Shown: positions 35,050 to 48,017 of the stretch, piece by piece
How the letters are laid out: each line of letters begins with the position of its first letter
How positions within the stretch are numbered: position 1 is the stretch's first letter
DNA from: Plantago major
Taxonomy: Eukaryota; Streptophyta; Magnoliopsida; Lamiales; Plantaginaceae
Direction: 5' to 3'
Length of the DNA stretch: 64,000 nucleotides
NCBI GenBank assembly: GCA_026545765.1
Contig: JAIFAC010000207.1
Location: forward strand, 1-64,000
Program-made: the position numbers and the translations under genes
The notes under the pieces: generated by a model
Databases searched by the model: none
What the model saw: the letters and a program-made list of their open reading frames with translations, nothing else
What the model was told of the DNA's origin: nothing

Positions 35050-35519
35050 CATAATATATTATAAATTCAAACTTAAAACATAAAATTAATTTTAAAATCT
35101 AATTATATTTATACGTTCTCCCCAATTCGTCCATATAAACCCTAATATATTAATCTTTGCCCCAATTCGATTCATCATTCCAATTAATTCATCAATTTGA
35201 TTCCCTCTTAGATTACAACCTATTTCGTCAAAAAATATTCATGAAAGAAGGAAAAGTTCGCGTTTAATTATCGATTCTATTTGATTCCAACCGCAACTCC
35301 ATTATCAATTGGGTTCGGAAGAACAGCTGGACATCGAGATGAGAATCTGCACTGCTCAATTCTTTGTTGTGAAGAAGAAAAATGGAGGCCAAAGGTGGAG
35401 TACTAGTATTAATTCGATTAATTAGAATCTAAGATAATAAATATATATTTAAAAAATTAATTTAGATTGTTAGATTTTATCTATAATTTATATGAATATA
35501 AAAACTATTTAAATGACGT
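35047..35519. other. Intergenic
   Basis: AT-rich, no gene recognised. Confidence 0.4.
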
Positions 35520-35700
35520 TATAATCCCTTTTATATGGTAAAATTTATACAAATTGACATTGTAATTTTTTTACAATCACGTGAACTGTCAGGATTAAAT
35601 ACAACTTAAAATGTAATTTGTACAAGTGATCTAACGATTAAAAATGAAAGTCCAAGATGGGTAATGTTAGTAATTCTGATATAATCGGACCGTGTATAAT
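35520..35700 (+). repeat. Dispersed repeat related to 28042-29003
   Basis: Shares TTATATGGTAAAATT at the left end, TACAACTTAAAATG, ACAAGTGATCTAACG and ATCGGACCGT blocks with the element at 28042-29003. Confidence 0.5.
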
Positions 35701-35869
35701 GGCCCGACATTGATACCAATAAATTGAATGTTCCATTGATTCCATTTTGATAAATGCTCTTTAGACATTCTAACAGGCAAAGTTTTGTACCCTAATTTCC
35801 CCATGTCAAAGTCAATCATGTCGTTTCACATTCAACTTCAAACTCATGAGTTCTGAACTTGATAAATAT

Positions 35870-36090
35870 ATTTCCATTTTACTATTATGCGGTCAACTGT
35901 CTTCGACTTTAACCGCAAATTACTACTATTAAACTATAATAGTTAATAATTTAATAAAATTATATAATAAAAATTTAATTATTAAATTTGTATTATATGA
36001 TTTTATTAAATTATTTATTATTATAGTTTTTAAGAGTAATTCGCGGTTAAAATCAAAATGGAAAGATTTCTTTGAAACGGAGGAAGTAGC
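35870..36090. mobile_element. Foldback element, probable decayed Stowaway MITE
   Basis: Two arms of roughly 80-90 bp face each other. TTTAACCGCAAATTACT and ACTATAATAGTTAATAATTT at the left pair with ATTATAGTTTTTAAGAGTAA and TTCGCGGTTAAA at the right, around a centre near 35980. The right end GAAACGGAGGAAGTA looks like a Stowaway terminus. The left terminus is disrupted. Confidence 0.55.
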
Positions 36091-36560
36091 AATTAAAATA
36101 GTATTTAGTATCAAATTGTACTTCATTTAAAGGTTTTGATAATATATTTGAGGTTTGAAATTTTGACTTTTATAATTGATTACTAGTAACTTAACTCGAG
36201 TACCATAGTGTAGATTGGATAAATAAATATAACAAATTGGAAAAATTCAACTCAAGTGGAGATCCGAACAAGCATGATTATTTGCATGATTCGTAATTGG
36301 ATGATGGGTTATGGACATTATTATTTTGTTTACCTTAACTTAATAAGACGGTTTCTATATAATTAATTATCTAGAGTCGAACATGGATGTTGTTAATAAA
36401 AACACTAATGTTATTAAGTAAAATATTAACTCTGTTAAAAATCTATTTTTCTAACAATATGGACGTTTTGATTGACAACATTGATATTTTTGTTAACAAC
36501 ATAGTTTCGTCTTTAAATAAGTAATTAAAAAATCATCGAGACTTTCTTTTGATTGAGTTA
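36091..36560. other. AT-rich intergenic
   Basis: No gene recognised. TGTTAAC/AACATT-like motifs at 36380-36500 recur irregularly. Confidence 0.4.
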
Positions 36561-36999
36561 AAAAATAGAGAAAATTTCTTTTGGTACCCCTTAAATTTGG
36601 TCCAATTACAGATTAAACCCCATATTTTAAAGATTTACAGTTTCATTCATAAAATGAACATAGGATTTTTTTCTAATTATATATTAGTTCAAAAGTCAAC
36701 AACCGTGCTGAAATGGGTCTGCTTTTTGCTAATGTGGAGAGAAAAGTTGGAGTTATTAACAAAAATGCCATTAATTATTTTTATTTTTCATTTTCTTTAA
36801 TCCTTCTCCTTATTTTCTTTTCTTTTCCCTTTTTCTTTATTAATATGTTTCCGAAAATTGCAAATTCAAGTACCTAGAATATATCTAATTCTCCATTGGG
36901 CACCCATAGGTTATCTAAAAACCTCAAACAAACCCCTCGACTTTTTAATCGAATCGAAACATCAACGAACAATAACTAAAATCAAACCAAAACTGTAGA

Positions 37000-37280
37000 T
37001 GGAATTACGAGATGTTGCAGATGCAATTAGAGCTTTAAATGGAGCTCCATTTACAGCTCCAATGGAGCTGCAAATGCAGCTTGAATGGAGCTAATTTGCA
37101 GCTCCAATGGAGATGCAAATACAACTCGCATGGAGCTTAATTTATGAAGCTGCAAATTAAGCTCCATTGGAGCTGTAATTAAGTCCATTGGAGCAGTTTC
37201 TACTTTCTACAGCTCCAATGGAGTTGCTTTTATAGCTCCGATGGAGCTGTATTTAAGCTCCGATCGGAGCTATATTTGAA
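37000..37280. repeat. Cluster of AGCTCCAATGGAGCT-like palindromes
   Basis: At least eight full or half copies of AGCTCC-(A/G)(A/T)-GGAGCT lie within 280 bp, alternating with ATTTGCAGC/GCTGCAAAT-type spacers. The last copy, AGCTCCGATCGGAGCT (about 37255), is a perfect 16-bp palindrome. A GAA triplet run follows. The block lies inside a longer non-coding repeat (about 36560-37550). Confidence 0.75.
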
Positions 37281-37699
37281 GAAGAAGAAGAAGTGTAGGA
37301 GGAAGAAGAGGTGGGTTTATTTGTTTATATTTTATTTTATCTTTTCTTTATTAAAATTTTTTATTTTATCTTTTTTTACTTATTTGACTTTAAAAATTCC
37401 ATCTGGAAGAGAGAAATTGTGACATTTGAGTGTTGGTCAACGGGAAGGTGGTATTTGTAATTGTTTCAAATCCAGAGATGAATCTGTTTTGGGGTCAATT
37501 GCAGGGGCAATGTATGTAATTTTTCAAAAAAAAACATATTAAAAGGGCTTAATTAATGAGGAAAGAAGTGTGCTTGAGGGGCAGCATTGTTCAAAGGCCC
37601 AGTTCGGGAACAAACCATTAAACGAAGACACAAAAGAAGCAGTATTAGCTCGGCCCAACCCCAAGGTTGCAGTAGACACTAGACAGTGTCTCCTGTGTG

Positions 37700-39170
37700 C
37701 CACGGTAGACCTGGCCGGGCGGTAACGGTTGGACAAGCATCCTACTACATGTCATAGGAAATCGCCAACTATAATCAGTAGTTACGATATAATTTGTCCA
37801 ACCGGTGGTTACGGTTATGGATGATACATAACCGTGGAATCACTGATTTTGAATGTTGAAAATCGGATGTTCGTTTATAAAAATTAATTTAAATCAGTGT
37901 TGAATTATTTATTTACTAGTATTTATTTATTAATTATTTTCCAAAATAAGGTTTTGAAAAATGGGCCTACACACTTGGTGATAAGATTTAGACTTAAAAC
38001 CCAAAATATTTTACTAGTAAGTTTGTAAGCATACAAAGGAGAAAAGTAAATATTTAAAAAAATTAGTATAAAGAGCTTATAAGACTACCCGCATTGGGTG
38101 GCGACAAATGACGTCATTTGATGACGGATCCGAGATTTTCTTGCGTTGGGTGACGTCACTTGAAATCCACGAAATTTCAAAATTTTTTTTTTTAAAAAAC
38201 ATATTTAACATATTATAAGAGTGTTTAGAAGTTGAAATTAATAAAATTGCATTTTTAGAAGTCGTTTTACAATTTTAAGTTTAATTAAGAGAGAAAAATG
38301 AGTTTGAGATGGGATGATTCAAACATAGTCAGAGTTTCTATTGTAGATCTCGAAAATACAAAGTAGTTGGTAATTTTTATTTATTTTTCAGTTTTATTTT
38401 CAGTTATTCGCGTTTAAAATTGGACAATAAAAAAAAATTTATAAAAAATAAAGAGACACATGGAAGCAGCAGCATTTTGCACTCTCCCGTCACAATGTGA
38501 CGGGAGAGCTTGCTAACGCGCCCCCCTGGCGCTTTAGCAAGCATGCAATGCAGCTCGTCTAATATTAGTAGAGAGTTTAATGTTTTGAAGAGTTGTTCTA
38601 ACCAGCGGTTCCGTAACAATGTGAAAATTGCCGGTTAGTCTCACGATTGACAGTTAAAAATAAATGTCAACAATAACTTTTATTGTTAGGTTTTTTTCAA
38701 CCGGTGGTTCAACTATAAGGGTAACTTTTATTCGTTCGATTCAGTGTGATCGAACTCTCCTATGGCCGGGTTATTGGTTAGTACTGTTTCCTTTGGGTTT
38801 TTCTTTTCCTAACTTATTACTATAATTTCTATTTTCTTATTATATTAAAAATTTAGAATATTACACTCAGATTTGGATCTATAGGATTACGATATTTTTA
38901 TTAGATTTTGAATACTCATAATAAAATATTATTACATGATTTATATTATAAATATGCACTACGCCTTTCCAAAATTCATTTCACTCAACAATTCATAAAT
39001 CATTTAGTATTGAAATTTCTCCAACAAGAACATCTTGGCAATTCTTGAATCTTGAGGAACGATAAATCAAGAGATTATCGTGGATACCAAGGTTGTGGCT
39101 GCCCCAATATTGAACTGGATCAAGTATAAAGTTTCGATTTAAAGGTACTTGTAACAATATATATTTCCTT
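37700..39170. mobile_element. Possible hAT-derived debris
   Basis: GTAGACCTGGCCGGGCGGTAACGG at 37705 and repeated AACCGGTGG/CCGGTGGTTAC motifs (37800, 38700) resemble ends and subterminal repeats of plant hAT elements. The block GAACATCTTGGCAATTCTTG at about 39030 resembles leader sequence of such elements. No transposase ORF and no clear end pair. Confidence 0.3.
38083..38559. mobile_element. MITE with 3-bp TAA duplication, PIF/Harbinger-like
   Basis: 477 bp between TAA at 38080-38082 and 38560-38562. Ends GACTACCCGCATTGGG and, on the minus strand, GACGAGCTGCATTG are imperfect inverted repeats. Internal GTGACGTCA/TGACGTCATTTGATGACG and CGTCACAATGTGACGGG palindromes. Non-coding. Confidence 0.5.
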
Positions 39171-39914
39171 ATGTAACCGTTAGTAATGTTAGGAAACTTT
39201 AATAACGTCGGTATTTTGAGGTCTATTCACATTGGATGTGTAGGGTGTGTACGGTTCTAAATCAATGTCAAAAGGAAATGGAGATCCTAACCTTGACGAT
39301 ATTGTCCGTAAAGAATCGTACATCATCGTTTGTGAATAACCATAAAACACAACAGTAGAACGTATCAAAGAATAGTAGTAACATTCAACAGGTGATTATC
39401 ATCAAGAAACATGGTAAAGAAAAAGAGGGTGTGAAAACATTTTTTCCCTTTACTACTTTATGGTTCCTTATGGCGTAAGGCTGTCTTTGATTCTTGACAA
39501 TCTGAAGGATTTTGTATATGAGTTTCTTTTCTTCTATGGTGTAAAGATTACTACCTGTTCATAGAAGATATGGATCTGTATGTCTTAAATTCTTAATTGT
39601 TGATTGATTCGTTCCCAATTCAAACTTTCTGTTTAAAGTAAAATACAGCTAGGCTTACTTATGGATGAGATATGTGCAATCAAGATTGGTAAGAAAAGTC
39701 CAAAATCCCCAAGGATAAGTGTGGGATTCCAGTTGTCTTGAATCACGTTATCATCGGATCTGTTGTCTGAACAAGGCTAAAGATATACTTCTGGTATCTA
39801 GCTTTTCAAGATTAAATATGTAGTATATCTCTCTGTTTCCACATGTTATATAACTAAGTTCATACATGAGCATATGATTTCTCACTTTCTCTCCTCTTCC
39901 AACTTATTGCAGAA
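38563..39914. other. Upstream region of the X8 gene
   Basis: No ORF. ATTGCAG directly before the start codon (39906-39912) looks like a splice acceptor, so the gene may have an intron in its 5' leader and a transcription start further upstream in this stretch. Confidence 0.4.
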
Positions 39915-40785
39915 ATGTCGATGATCATGTTGATGAAGCTTCTGCTCACATTTATCTTCTTGCTAACAATTGTGCAGAATTCAGGTAATTTTATCGTTTT
40001 CGGCCTAAAATTGATTTGTTAAATGTCTGTATCGATCAGTATTATCTCATACAACATACATTGTACATACACCATATTGCTCCATATTTCTAAATCTTGA
40101 TAATTATACGATACTTTTGCTACTTCACGGCTAGTTTTCTGATTTAAAAAAAAAATGGAAATTCGCAATCAGATGCACAGTATGAGGACTACTGCATAGC
40201 AGACGAGCAATGTCCAGATGACGTGCTGTCAGAGGCTATGAAGTGGGCGTGCAGCAATGGCGCAAACTGCAAAGCGATTGAAGAGAACCAGTCTTGTTAC
40301 CTGCCAAACACTCTAAAGGACCACGCCTCGTATGCTTTCAATAGCTACTATCAGAACAAGAAGCATCAAGGAGGCAGTTGCTATTTCAACTCTGCTGCCC
40401 TTTTATCTGGTCTTAATCCCAGTAAGAAACTCATACACCTCTTAAATTTTTCAACTTGAGACTCTCTTTGTGAAGTTATTAGAAGTCAAGAATTTGTTAA
40501 GTTGCTTAAAGATTAAGAATTGGTTTATTTTCTTCAATGGTTTGTTATGTCCATGTGCCTACATGTGTAGTTTGCTTTCTGATTAAGGACTATTTCCTTC
40601 TTTTCTGCATCTCAATTTGAGGAACTTCATCATCAGTCAGTCGGATTGGTTTTGCTTGCAATTGTCTATACTGGTTTCCTCTCTATGCTACAATATGTTG
40701 TCGTATATATATGTAATAAAATTAACTAGTAGTTCTGTTACCAATGGCAGGTCATGGCGCGTGCAAATTTGAATATCTACCATGA
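39915..40785 (+). CDS. Secreted X8-domain (carbohydrate-binding) protein, three exons
   Basis: Exons 39915-39984, 40173-40421 and 40751-40785 (GT...AG introns of 188 and 329 bp) encode 117 residues. Residues 1-23 form a signal peptide (MSMIMLMKLLLTFIFLLTIV). The rest is one X8 domain: CIADEQC, then LSEAMKWACSNGANCKAI, CYLPNTLKDHASYAFNSYYQ, GGSCYFNSAALLSGLNPSHG, ACKFEYLP. The FNSYYQ core and conserved cysteines are diagnostic. X8 domains bind beta-1,3-glucan (callose) in the cell wall, as in Ole e 10 and plasmodesmata callose-binding proteins. The chain ends three residues after the domain, without a Ser-rich stretch or hydrophobic tail, so a GPI anchor is unlikely and the mature protein should be apoplastic. 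One extra cysteine (CIADEQC) precedes the usual pattern. Splice sites were chosen because they join the X8 domain exactly. The only uncertainty is a possible leader intron upstream. Confidence 0.88.
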
Positions 40786-41195
40786 GCAAAACTACATCCT
40801 TATACAGCATTTGTCCTCCAAGACAAGGGCATCTTCTTGCTAAATTGAATTATATTGTCACATGAAATTTTCAATAGCAAGTTAGTTATACTGAAATTCT
40901 GTACTACTTTCAAACTTTAGTAGTACTCGTTTCTATACCAAGAATTATCATAAATAATTCGTTGAGTATTACAATATTTATTCAAAGTAATGATATAATT
41001 CAATAGAAATTTATTACTATATCATTTTCTCCCGATTTTTGTTCAATTTCAATATTTTGTACTGAAGGTTAAAGGCAAAATTCCCCAGACTCACAAAAGA
41101 CGCGTGTAATACACTCAATTAGATCTCAGCCGTCTGTTTTATAAATAATGATGATATCAAAATGAATCTAAACCGTCTAATCTTCCATCTGCTTC
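40786..41195. other. 3' flank of the X8 gene
   Basis: Non-coding. Several AATAA-like motifs, no other feature. Confidence 0.4.
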
Positions 41196-41198
41196 TTA

Positions 41199-41935
41199 GG
41201 TCTTCTCCATCAGTGTTGCAACAGCCAGTTGCAACACTAATGGGCCTTGACAGAGTCCCAAAGCAAGGTTGAGATTTGGGCTGAAATTCTGAAATTTCAA
41301 ATGACCATTCAAATCCTTTTTTTATTTTTTTTTTGTTTTTTCTTTTCTTTTCTTGTTTCTTTATATATGATTTGTTTTTATTTTCTCTTTTTGTTTTTTT
41401 TATTTCTATTACTTTTCTACTTTTATCTTTTATTATTTTTCATTTTTCTTGAATATTTCTATATGATAATAATTATATGTAGCAATAGAAATATACTTAT
41501 ACATTACTTCTAAAATTTAAAATATATATTAAAATCACACTTATAAAATATAGTATTTTAATTGTTGTAATTTTCATTTTCAATTATTTTAATTTTCAAT
41601 TTGAAGTATTGTAATTTTCAATTTTAAGTATTGTAGTTTTTTTTTAAGTAATGTAATTTTTATTTTCAAGTAATGTATTTTAAGAAAATTAATGTGATTT
41701 TGTTATAATTAATTAACTACATTTAAAATAAAGTCAAGAATAAAGTTTAAAAGGAAATGAGAAAAGAAAATGAAATGAATAATTAAGTTTGAAAGAAATG
41801 TTAAAAGAAAATAGATTTTGGGCCTCACTGTTGGAGTAGAAAATTGTGAAGAGTTGCAAAGTGAGTTGCAGTGAGTGGAATGCTGACGTGGTGGAGAGAG
41901 TGGGTTACAGAGAGTTGCAACTGCTGGAGATGGCC
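41199..41935. mobile_element. Tourist/PIF-Harbinger-like MITE with TTA duplication
   Basis: 737 bp flanked by TTA at 41196-41198 and 41936-41938. Ends GGTCTTCTCCATCAGTGTTGCAAC and, on the minus strand, GGCCATCTCCAGCAGTTGCAAC are inverted repeats. The inside holds a T-rich tract (41313-41455) and AT-rich DNA without coding capacity. Confidence 0.65.
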
Positions 41936-42265
41936 TTAATCCGTCCTCACTTCCTTCTTCATAAACCTTCTCTGAGTGTTTGGTTCTACACTTTGAACTA
42001 AATTTGAATTGAGTTTCGAATTGATGAATAGTAACTAAATTGGAATTGAGTTTTGTGTTTGGTGTTAAATTGTACTACGTAATATTTATAGGTTTTGTAG
42101 GATATTTGAATAGGTTTTGTAAGAATGTGTAAGAGAGGTGTAAGAATGAAATGATTAATTTGTATTGAAATTTGATAAAGTGAGATTTGAATTAAATGAT
42201 TGGTTTAAGGTAGTTTGAATGATGTAATTGATTGTGTTGGTAGTATTTTAGTGGATAATGTGTTA

Positions 42266-42267
<2 letters not shown>

Positions 42268-42336
<69 letters not shown>
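42268..42336. repeat. (AAT)n microsatellite
   Basis: About 22 AAT units. Confidence 0.95.
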
Positions 42337-42354
42337 AGTAGTAGTAGAATAGTA

Positions 42355-42618
42355 CTCCCTTCGTTTCAAAGATTTTTTTCCATTTTTTCATTTTTCCATT
42401 TTGGACGTTCCATTAGAAACTTTCAGTTTCTTTTTATGGAAACCCACTATCTCAATTATTAATATTTTAATCCTCTCTTCCATACTCTATCAATTCTCTT
42501 TCTTACTTTTTACTATACACTTATTACTTTATATATATATATATATATAATTTTTTAATCAAACTTATTAAAAATTGTGCAAAAAGTAAATAGCAACAAA
42601 TCTATAGAACGGAGGAAG
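42355..42618. mobile_element. Stowaway-like MITE
   Basis: 264 bp with TA at both sides (42353-42354, 42619-42620). Ends CTCCCTTCGTTTC and GAACGGAGGAAG match Stowaway termini. Contains a short (TA)n at 42532-42549. Confidence 0.65.
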
Positions 42619-43606
42619 TAATAATTTGCACTTGAATAGTAATCCGATTACGGAATGTGGTGTGGTGTCCGTTTGGCCTTTCTTATTTGGTCTATTGGGG
42701 TATTTTTGAATTGTTTTATCACTGAGTATGAGTTTCTCTTTTAGTGTAATAAGTGGTGATACTATTGTAACACTTGTAGCATTTGTTATCGATATTTTTT
42801 ATCAATATATCTCTAAATCTAAGTATCACAATATATGGTACGGTTATTAATAATTATAAATAGTATAATATAAATTTAAATATCGAATGCACAAATATAT
42901 TTTCCCACAAGAATATAAACATTAAGGTTCAAATATTTTATATAATCAAAACATCTCGGAGATAATCGATATATCGAATGCACAAATATATTTTATATTT
43001 ATAAAGACATACAAATACGATTGGTCCCAAAAATCTTTTCCCAATAGAAAGACAAATTGACAAGTCTCTAAATACACTACATGCAAATACAGAACATATA
43101 TAATTCAGAACCTGTCAAAGCTTACTTAATCAAATATGAAACTTGGAAGGTAAGAAAATCAATCTGTATAGCATGTGAAATACATCTGCAGCCGCGACAA
43201 CCAATCTCTCACCTCTAGTTAACTTCGAGGTTCTCACCTCCATGAAACCGGTGGCCGGAAGCGAAATTTCGCCGGTGGTCGGCAACATTTTTGCGCCGTT
43301 TTGAAAATTTAAACGGATCATTAAATAGATCGGGAAGAGATGAACTCTTTCGTATATTCGGATGTGAAATTCAACGGTTTGATCGGAAGTTATGGCCGAA
43401 TTTGTGTTCCACGGTAGAGGAGGATGAGAGAGAGAGAAATTGATTTTTTTTTGGAAGATAGTGATGAGAGTGACAGGGATAGTGTCGGTTGAATTGAAAT
43501 CCTCCATTTCAAATAGCAAAGTGTACAATGGAGAGCCAAACAAGAAAATTGGTTCAAACTCAATTTGAGTTGAATAAACTCAATTTGAGTACAGAAACAA
43601 ACACTC

Positions 43607-44533
<927 letters not shown>

Positions 44534-44553
44534 TAGAATTTTTGGATGAAATT

Positions 44554-44586
44554 TGCTAAGCTAATATTTTTGGGTGAAATTTTTAC
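44554..44586 (+). promoter_or_regulatory. Candidate right arm of the viral leader hairpin (EPRV2)
   Basis: Reverse complement of EPRV1 34756-34788 at 31 of 33 positions (TGCTAAGCTAAT ... GTGAAATTTTTAC). Lies 36 bp before the primer-binding site. Confidence 0.5.
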
Positions 44587-44622
44587 AAATACATAAAAGA
44601 ATCTGGAGGAATACAATACAAA

Positions 44623-44636
44623 TGGTATCAGAGCCA
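44623..44636 (+). other. tRNA-Met primer-binding site of EPRV2
   Basis: TGGTATCAGAGCCA is complementary to the 3' end of initiator tRNA-Met, which primes minus-strand DNA synthesis in caulimovirids. By convention this is position 1 of the circular viral genome. Confidence 0.9.
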
Positions 44637-44783
44637 TAAAGTCCCCGGGGAGAGTATTAATTAATTAAACAGACTTGATTTAGTAGTAAGTTTTGATTCT
44701 GATAGACACGCATATAATTCCTTGGATTAGGTGTGTAAGACGATGTCTGAATTAGCTTTTACGAAATCAAGCCAGTAAGATTA

Positions 44784-47700
44784 ATGAATAAGCTTTTTAG
44801 GAACAATATGGCTTCTACCTCATCATCTGTACCAGATACTAATGAAAATGTAGTATCTACTATTGAAAATACTTGGGAAGATAAAGATTTGTTCAATTGA
44901 AAACCACCAAATGTAGATAAGAGTACAATATATAAACAAAGCATATTAGACTTTAGATCAGCTTATACTATAAAAACAGAAGAACAAGTCCTTCCTTTAG
45001 TAAGTGATCAACAAACTTTGCATTTATTCACTAAAAAGTCAATTAGAAAGCATATAGCCAGTGGATACAAATTCTTACATATAGGTCTTGTACAAATTGC
45101 TATTAAACCTTTAACAAGAGAAGGATTAGATACTAGCATTTTTGTTGCACTCAGAGATGCTAGACATTTTGATTTTCAAGATTCCCTTTTAGGATTAATT
45201 GAAACAAGTCTTTGTAATGGACCAATTTATTTTAATTGTTATCCGAATTTTACCATATCCCTGACTGACCCACATATTTTAGATATTCTTACTTTAAATG
45301 TAAAAACTCATAATTACAAAATGAAGCATGGTTCTCATATATATGAAGTATTTTATAGGATACATTACAAAGTTATGAATACGGGTTTAAATGTCAAAGC
45401 AGTACATTATGAAAAACCTTCTGGACAAACTATCTTTTGGGAAATTAATAAGTCAAAGTCTAATCTTACAGTCCCTAAGACTATAGAATGGAAAAATGTT
45501 AATCTTCCTGAAGCTTGGTTGCTTCCTTCTGGAACAATACCAAGATCCCAACTAATAGAAAATACTGAAATAGAAAATATAGTAGACCACCCAGATGGAG
45601 GGGTTAGTATAAGATTTAACAGGCAAAGTTCTATGTCATTTAGAGATTATAGCTCACAGAGAAATAGTGAATATTTATCTCGGAGTAATTCCCATAGAAA
45701 TTCTTTTAGTATTTTTGAAAAGGATAGACATAATTTTCAAGGAGTTAGAACACATAAAAATGTTGCCCAACCAGTTTATACTTCACAAGGCTTTAGTGAT
45801 AGCACAAATGATTTAGAACAACAAGAAGAGGATAAACCAACTTCACCAAATCTTTCAAGCATATATGTTTTGACAAAAGAATTTTGTATAGATAAGAATT
45901 TGATAAAAAAAGATTTTATGAGTGACGAAAACAAACAAGAAAGAAAATGGTTCATGGAAACATTCTCTGAAAAACAAAGGAATGTCATAAGAAACAGTTG
46001 GTATGAATTTATGGTTACTATACAAAATCATATACCATTTTTTACTTATTTTTTTCAAAAGTATGATAAACTTTCAGTTTTAACCAAAACAAAATCTTAT
46101 TTTACAAAGAAAGATGGCTCAAGTATCTTACATGAATTTCCACCTTTAGAGCCTGTAAGAACAAAGGTTTTAACAGATGTCATAGATTGTACGCCAGTTC
46201 TTACTGACAACAAAGAAGATGAGTCAGGAATGAAACAAAGAAATTACACTAATATAAGTTTACATTGTCTGAGAAAACAATTAGAAAGAATAGAAGATAG
46301 TATAGAAAAGAAATTAGGTAGCCAATCTCCAGTTGAGACAAATTTAGCATCCTCAAGTAAAGAACATACTTCACCAGATAAGCAGATACACAGATTTCCT
46401 TTTAAAATCAATGAGTATAAACCTAAGTTAACAGAGACAGAGATTCTTCAGAAAATAAATTCTAAGTTAGGAGATTTGAATTTAGAAAAATTAAATACTT
46501 TAAAAAAATCATTAGAAACTGTCCATTCAGGTGATGAGTCTGAAGATGGTAATCATATTTTCCCTGTAGAACACAAAAATTTCTATCCTATACCCACTCC
46601 CCCAGACATCCAATTAGAAGAAACACATACCCAAAGGACTTTTAATGGATCAACAGTTTATGAGTGGAATATAGATGGGTTAGCAGAATACCAGATTATA
46701 AAAATTTGTCAAGAGATGGTAGTCATATCAAACATATACGGAAATAGAATGGACCAAGTTGATTGTGCAAAAACTTTAATTTTAGGATTTAATGGACAAT
46801 TAAAAGGATGGTGGGATAACTCCCTTACACCATTAGAACAAAATATAATATTAGATAGTATTAAACAAGATGACAATGGAATACCAATTTTAGATGATAA
46901 TAATAGACAAATTTCAGTAGCAGTTACTTCTCTCATTTACACTACATTACTTCATTTTGTTGGGGATCCTAATTGGTATAGTGAAAGAAATACTGAAATT
47001 TTACAAAATCTAAAATGTAGAAAGCTTCAGGATTTCAAATGGTACAAAGATGTTTTTCTTACGAAAATTTATGAGAGGGATGATCCGAATAATTATTATT
47101 GGAAAGAAAAATTTATTTCAGGGTTACCAAAGTTATTTGCGGAAAAAGTAAGAGAAAAGATTAAAAACATTAATGGGAATATAGAAACAATGCCTTACGG
47201 AGAAATTATAAACCAAATAAATCTGACTGGATTACAAATTTGTAATGATTTAAAATTAAAATCCCAGTTAAAGAAACAAAATATGGTAAGTAGAAAAGAA
47301 TTGGGAAGCTGGTGCGAACAGTTTGGTTTTGATAAAATCAAACCCCCAATTCATAGCCATGACAGAAAAACTTACAAAAGAAAATATTCCAACAAAAAAG
47401 TCAATAAGCAAGATTACAAACCAAATAATAAAAATAATTTTTATAAGAAAAAAGAAAGATTTTATAAAAAAGAAAGAGTCCCTCTAGACAAAATAATATG
47501 TCACAAGTGTAAGACACCTGGACATTATGCCAACACTTGCAAGGTAAGGCAAAAGATACAAGAATTAATTTCAGACGAACAATTAAAAAATCAGCTTTTA
47601 AATATAATTTCTGAAATAAGTTCTGATGAAGAAGGAATAGGAACAGATAAAGAAGATTATCAATTTAATCAGATTCAATCAGATAATGATGAAACTTCTG

Positions 47701-48017
47701 ATTATTCAGAAGAAGAAGATTCGTGTTACTGTCTCCCTGACCAAATGGGAAAAAGTGTTTGCAATTGTAGTAAGAAACTTTTAGTAATCACAAAACAAAA
47801 TCAATATGAGTTAATATTTGAAATGATTGATCAGGTCAAAGACCCTCAACAAAAAGATAATTATCTAAAGAAATTAAAAGATATGATTTTAGAAAAAGGA
47901 CAAGAAACTTCTACTTCAAATAAACAAAAAACAGATTTCAAAGATGTAATAAAAACATTCAATTCCCACAAAACAAAGATCTCATTAATGATATTCAACG
48001 AGAGATTAAGGAAGTAA
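44784..48017 (+). pseudogene. EPRV2 polyprotein, movement and coat protein part (one stop, 3' frameshift)
   Basis: The frame starts at ATG 44784 (second ATG at 44808), has one TGA at 44898-44900, then is open for more than 1,000 codons to 48017. About 45090-45560 encodes a 30K-superfamily movement protein (LRDARHFDFQDSLLGLIE, GPIYFNCYPNFTISL), which in caulimovirids widens plasmodesmata. A Trp/Phe-rich block (RNSWYEFMVTIQNHIPFF) at about 45990 precedes a hydrophilic linker. The capsid core follows (FNGQLKGWWDNS, GDPNWYSERNTEILQNLKC) at 46780-47330, then a Lys-rich stretch, a CCHC knuckle (CHKCKTPGHYANTC) at about 47500, and an acidic Ser-rich tail. A frameshift near 47985 ends it early compared with the domain order. 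A short upstream ORF (44743-44778) precedes it. Confidence 0.85.

Larger units (their letters stand above)
41974..43606. mobile_element. Possible non-autonomous element with inverted ends
   Basis: Left end GAGTGTTTGGTTCTACACTTTGAACT; right end on the minus strand GAGTGTTTGTTTCTGTACTCAAATTG. A further AATTTGAATTGAGTTT-type subterminal repeat occurs at both sides. A TCTCT-like flank is present but not exact. It contains the (AAT)n tract and a Stowaway MITE as nested pieces. Confidence 0.4.

Noticed and set aside
37539..37736. Minus-strand ORF with Pro/Arg-rich sequence
   Set aside because: Falls on hAT-like debris; no domain.
41247..41513. Phe/Leu-rich open frame
   Set aside because: It translates a T-rich tract inside a MITE; it would look like a membrane protein only because of base composition.
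43130..43543. 137-codon minus-strand ORF
   Set aside because: No recognisable domain, lies inside a probable non-autonomous element, and no promoter-like context was seen.
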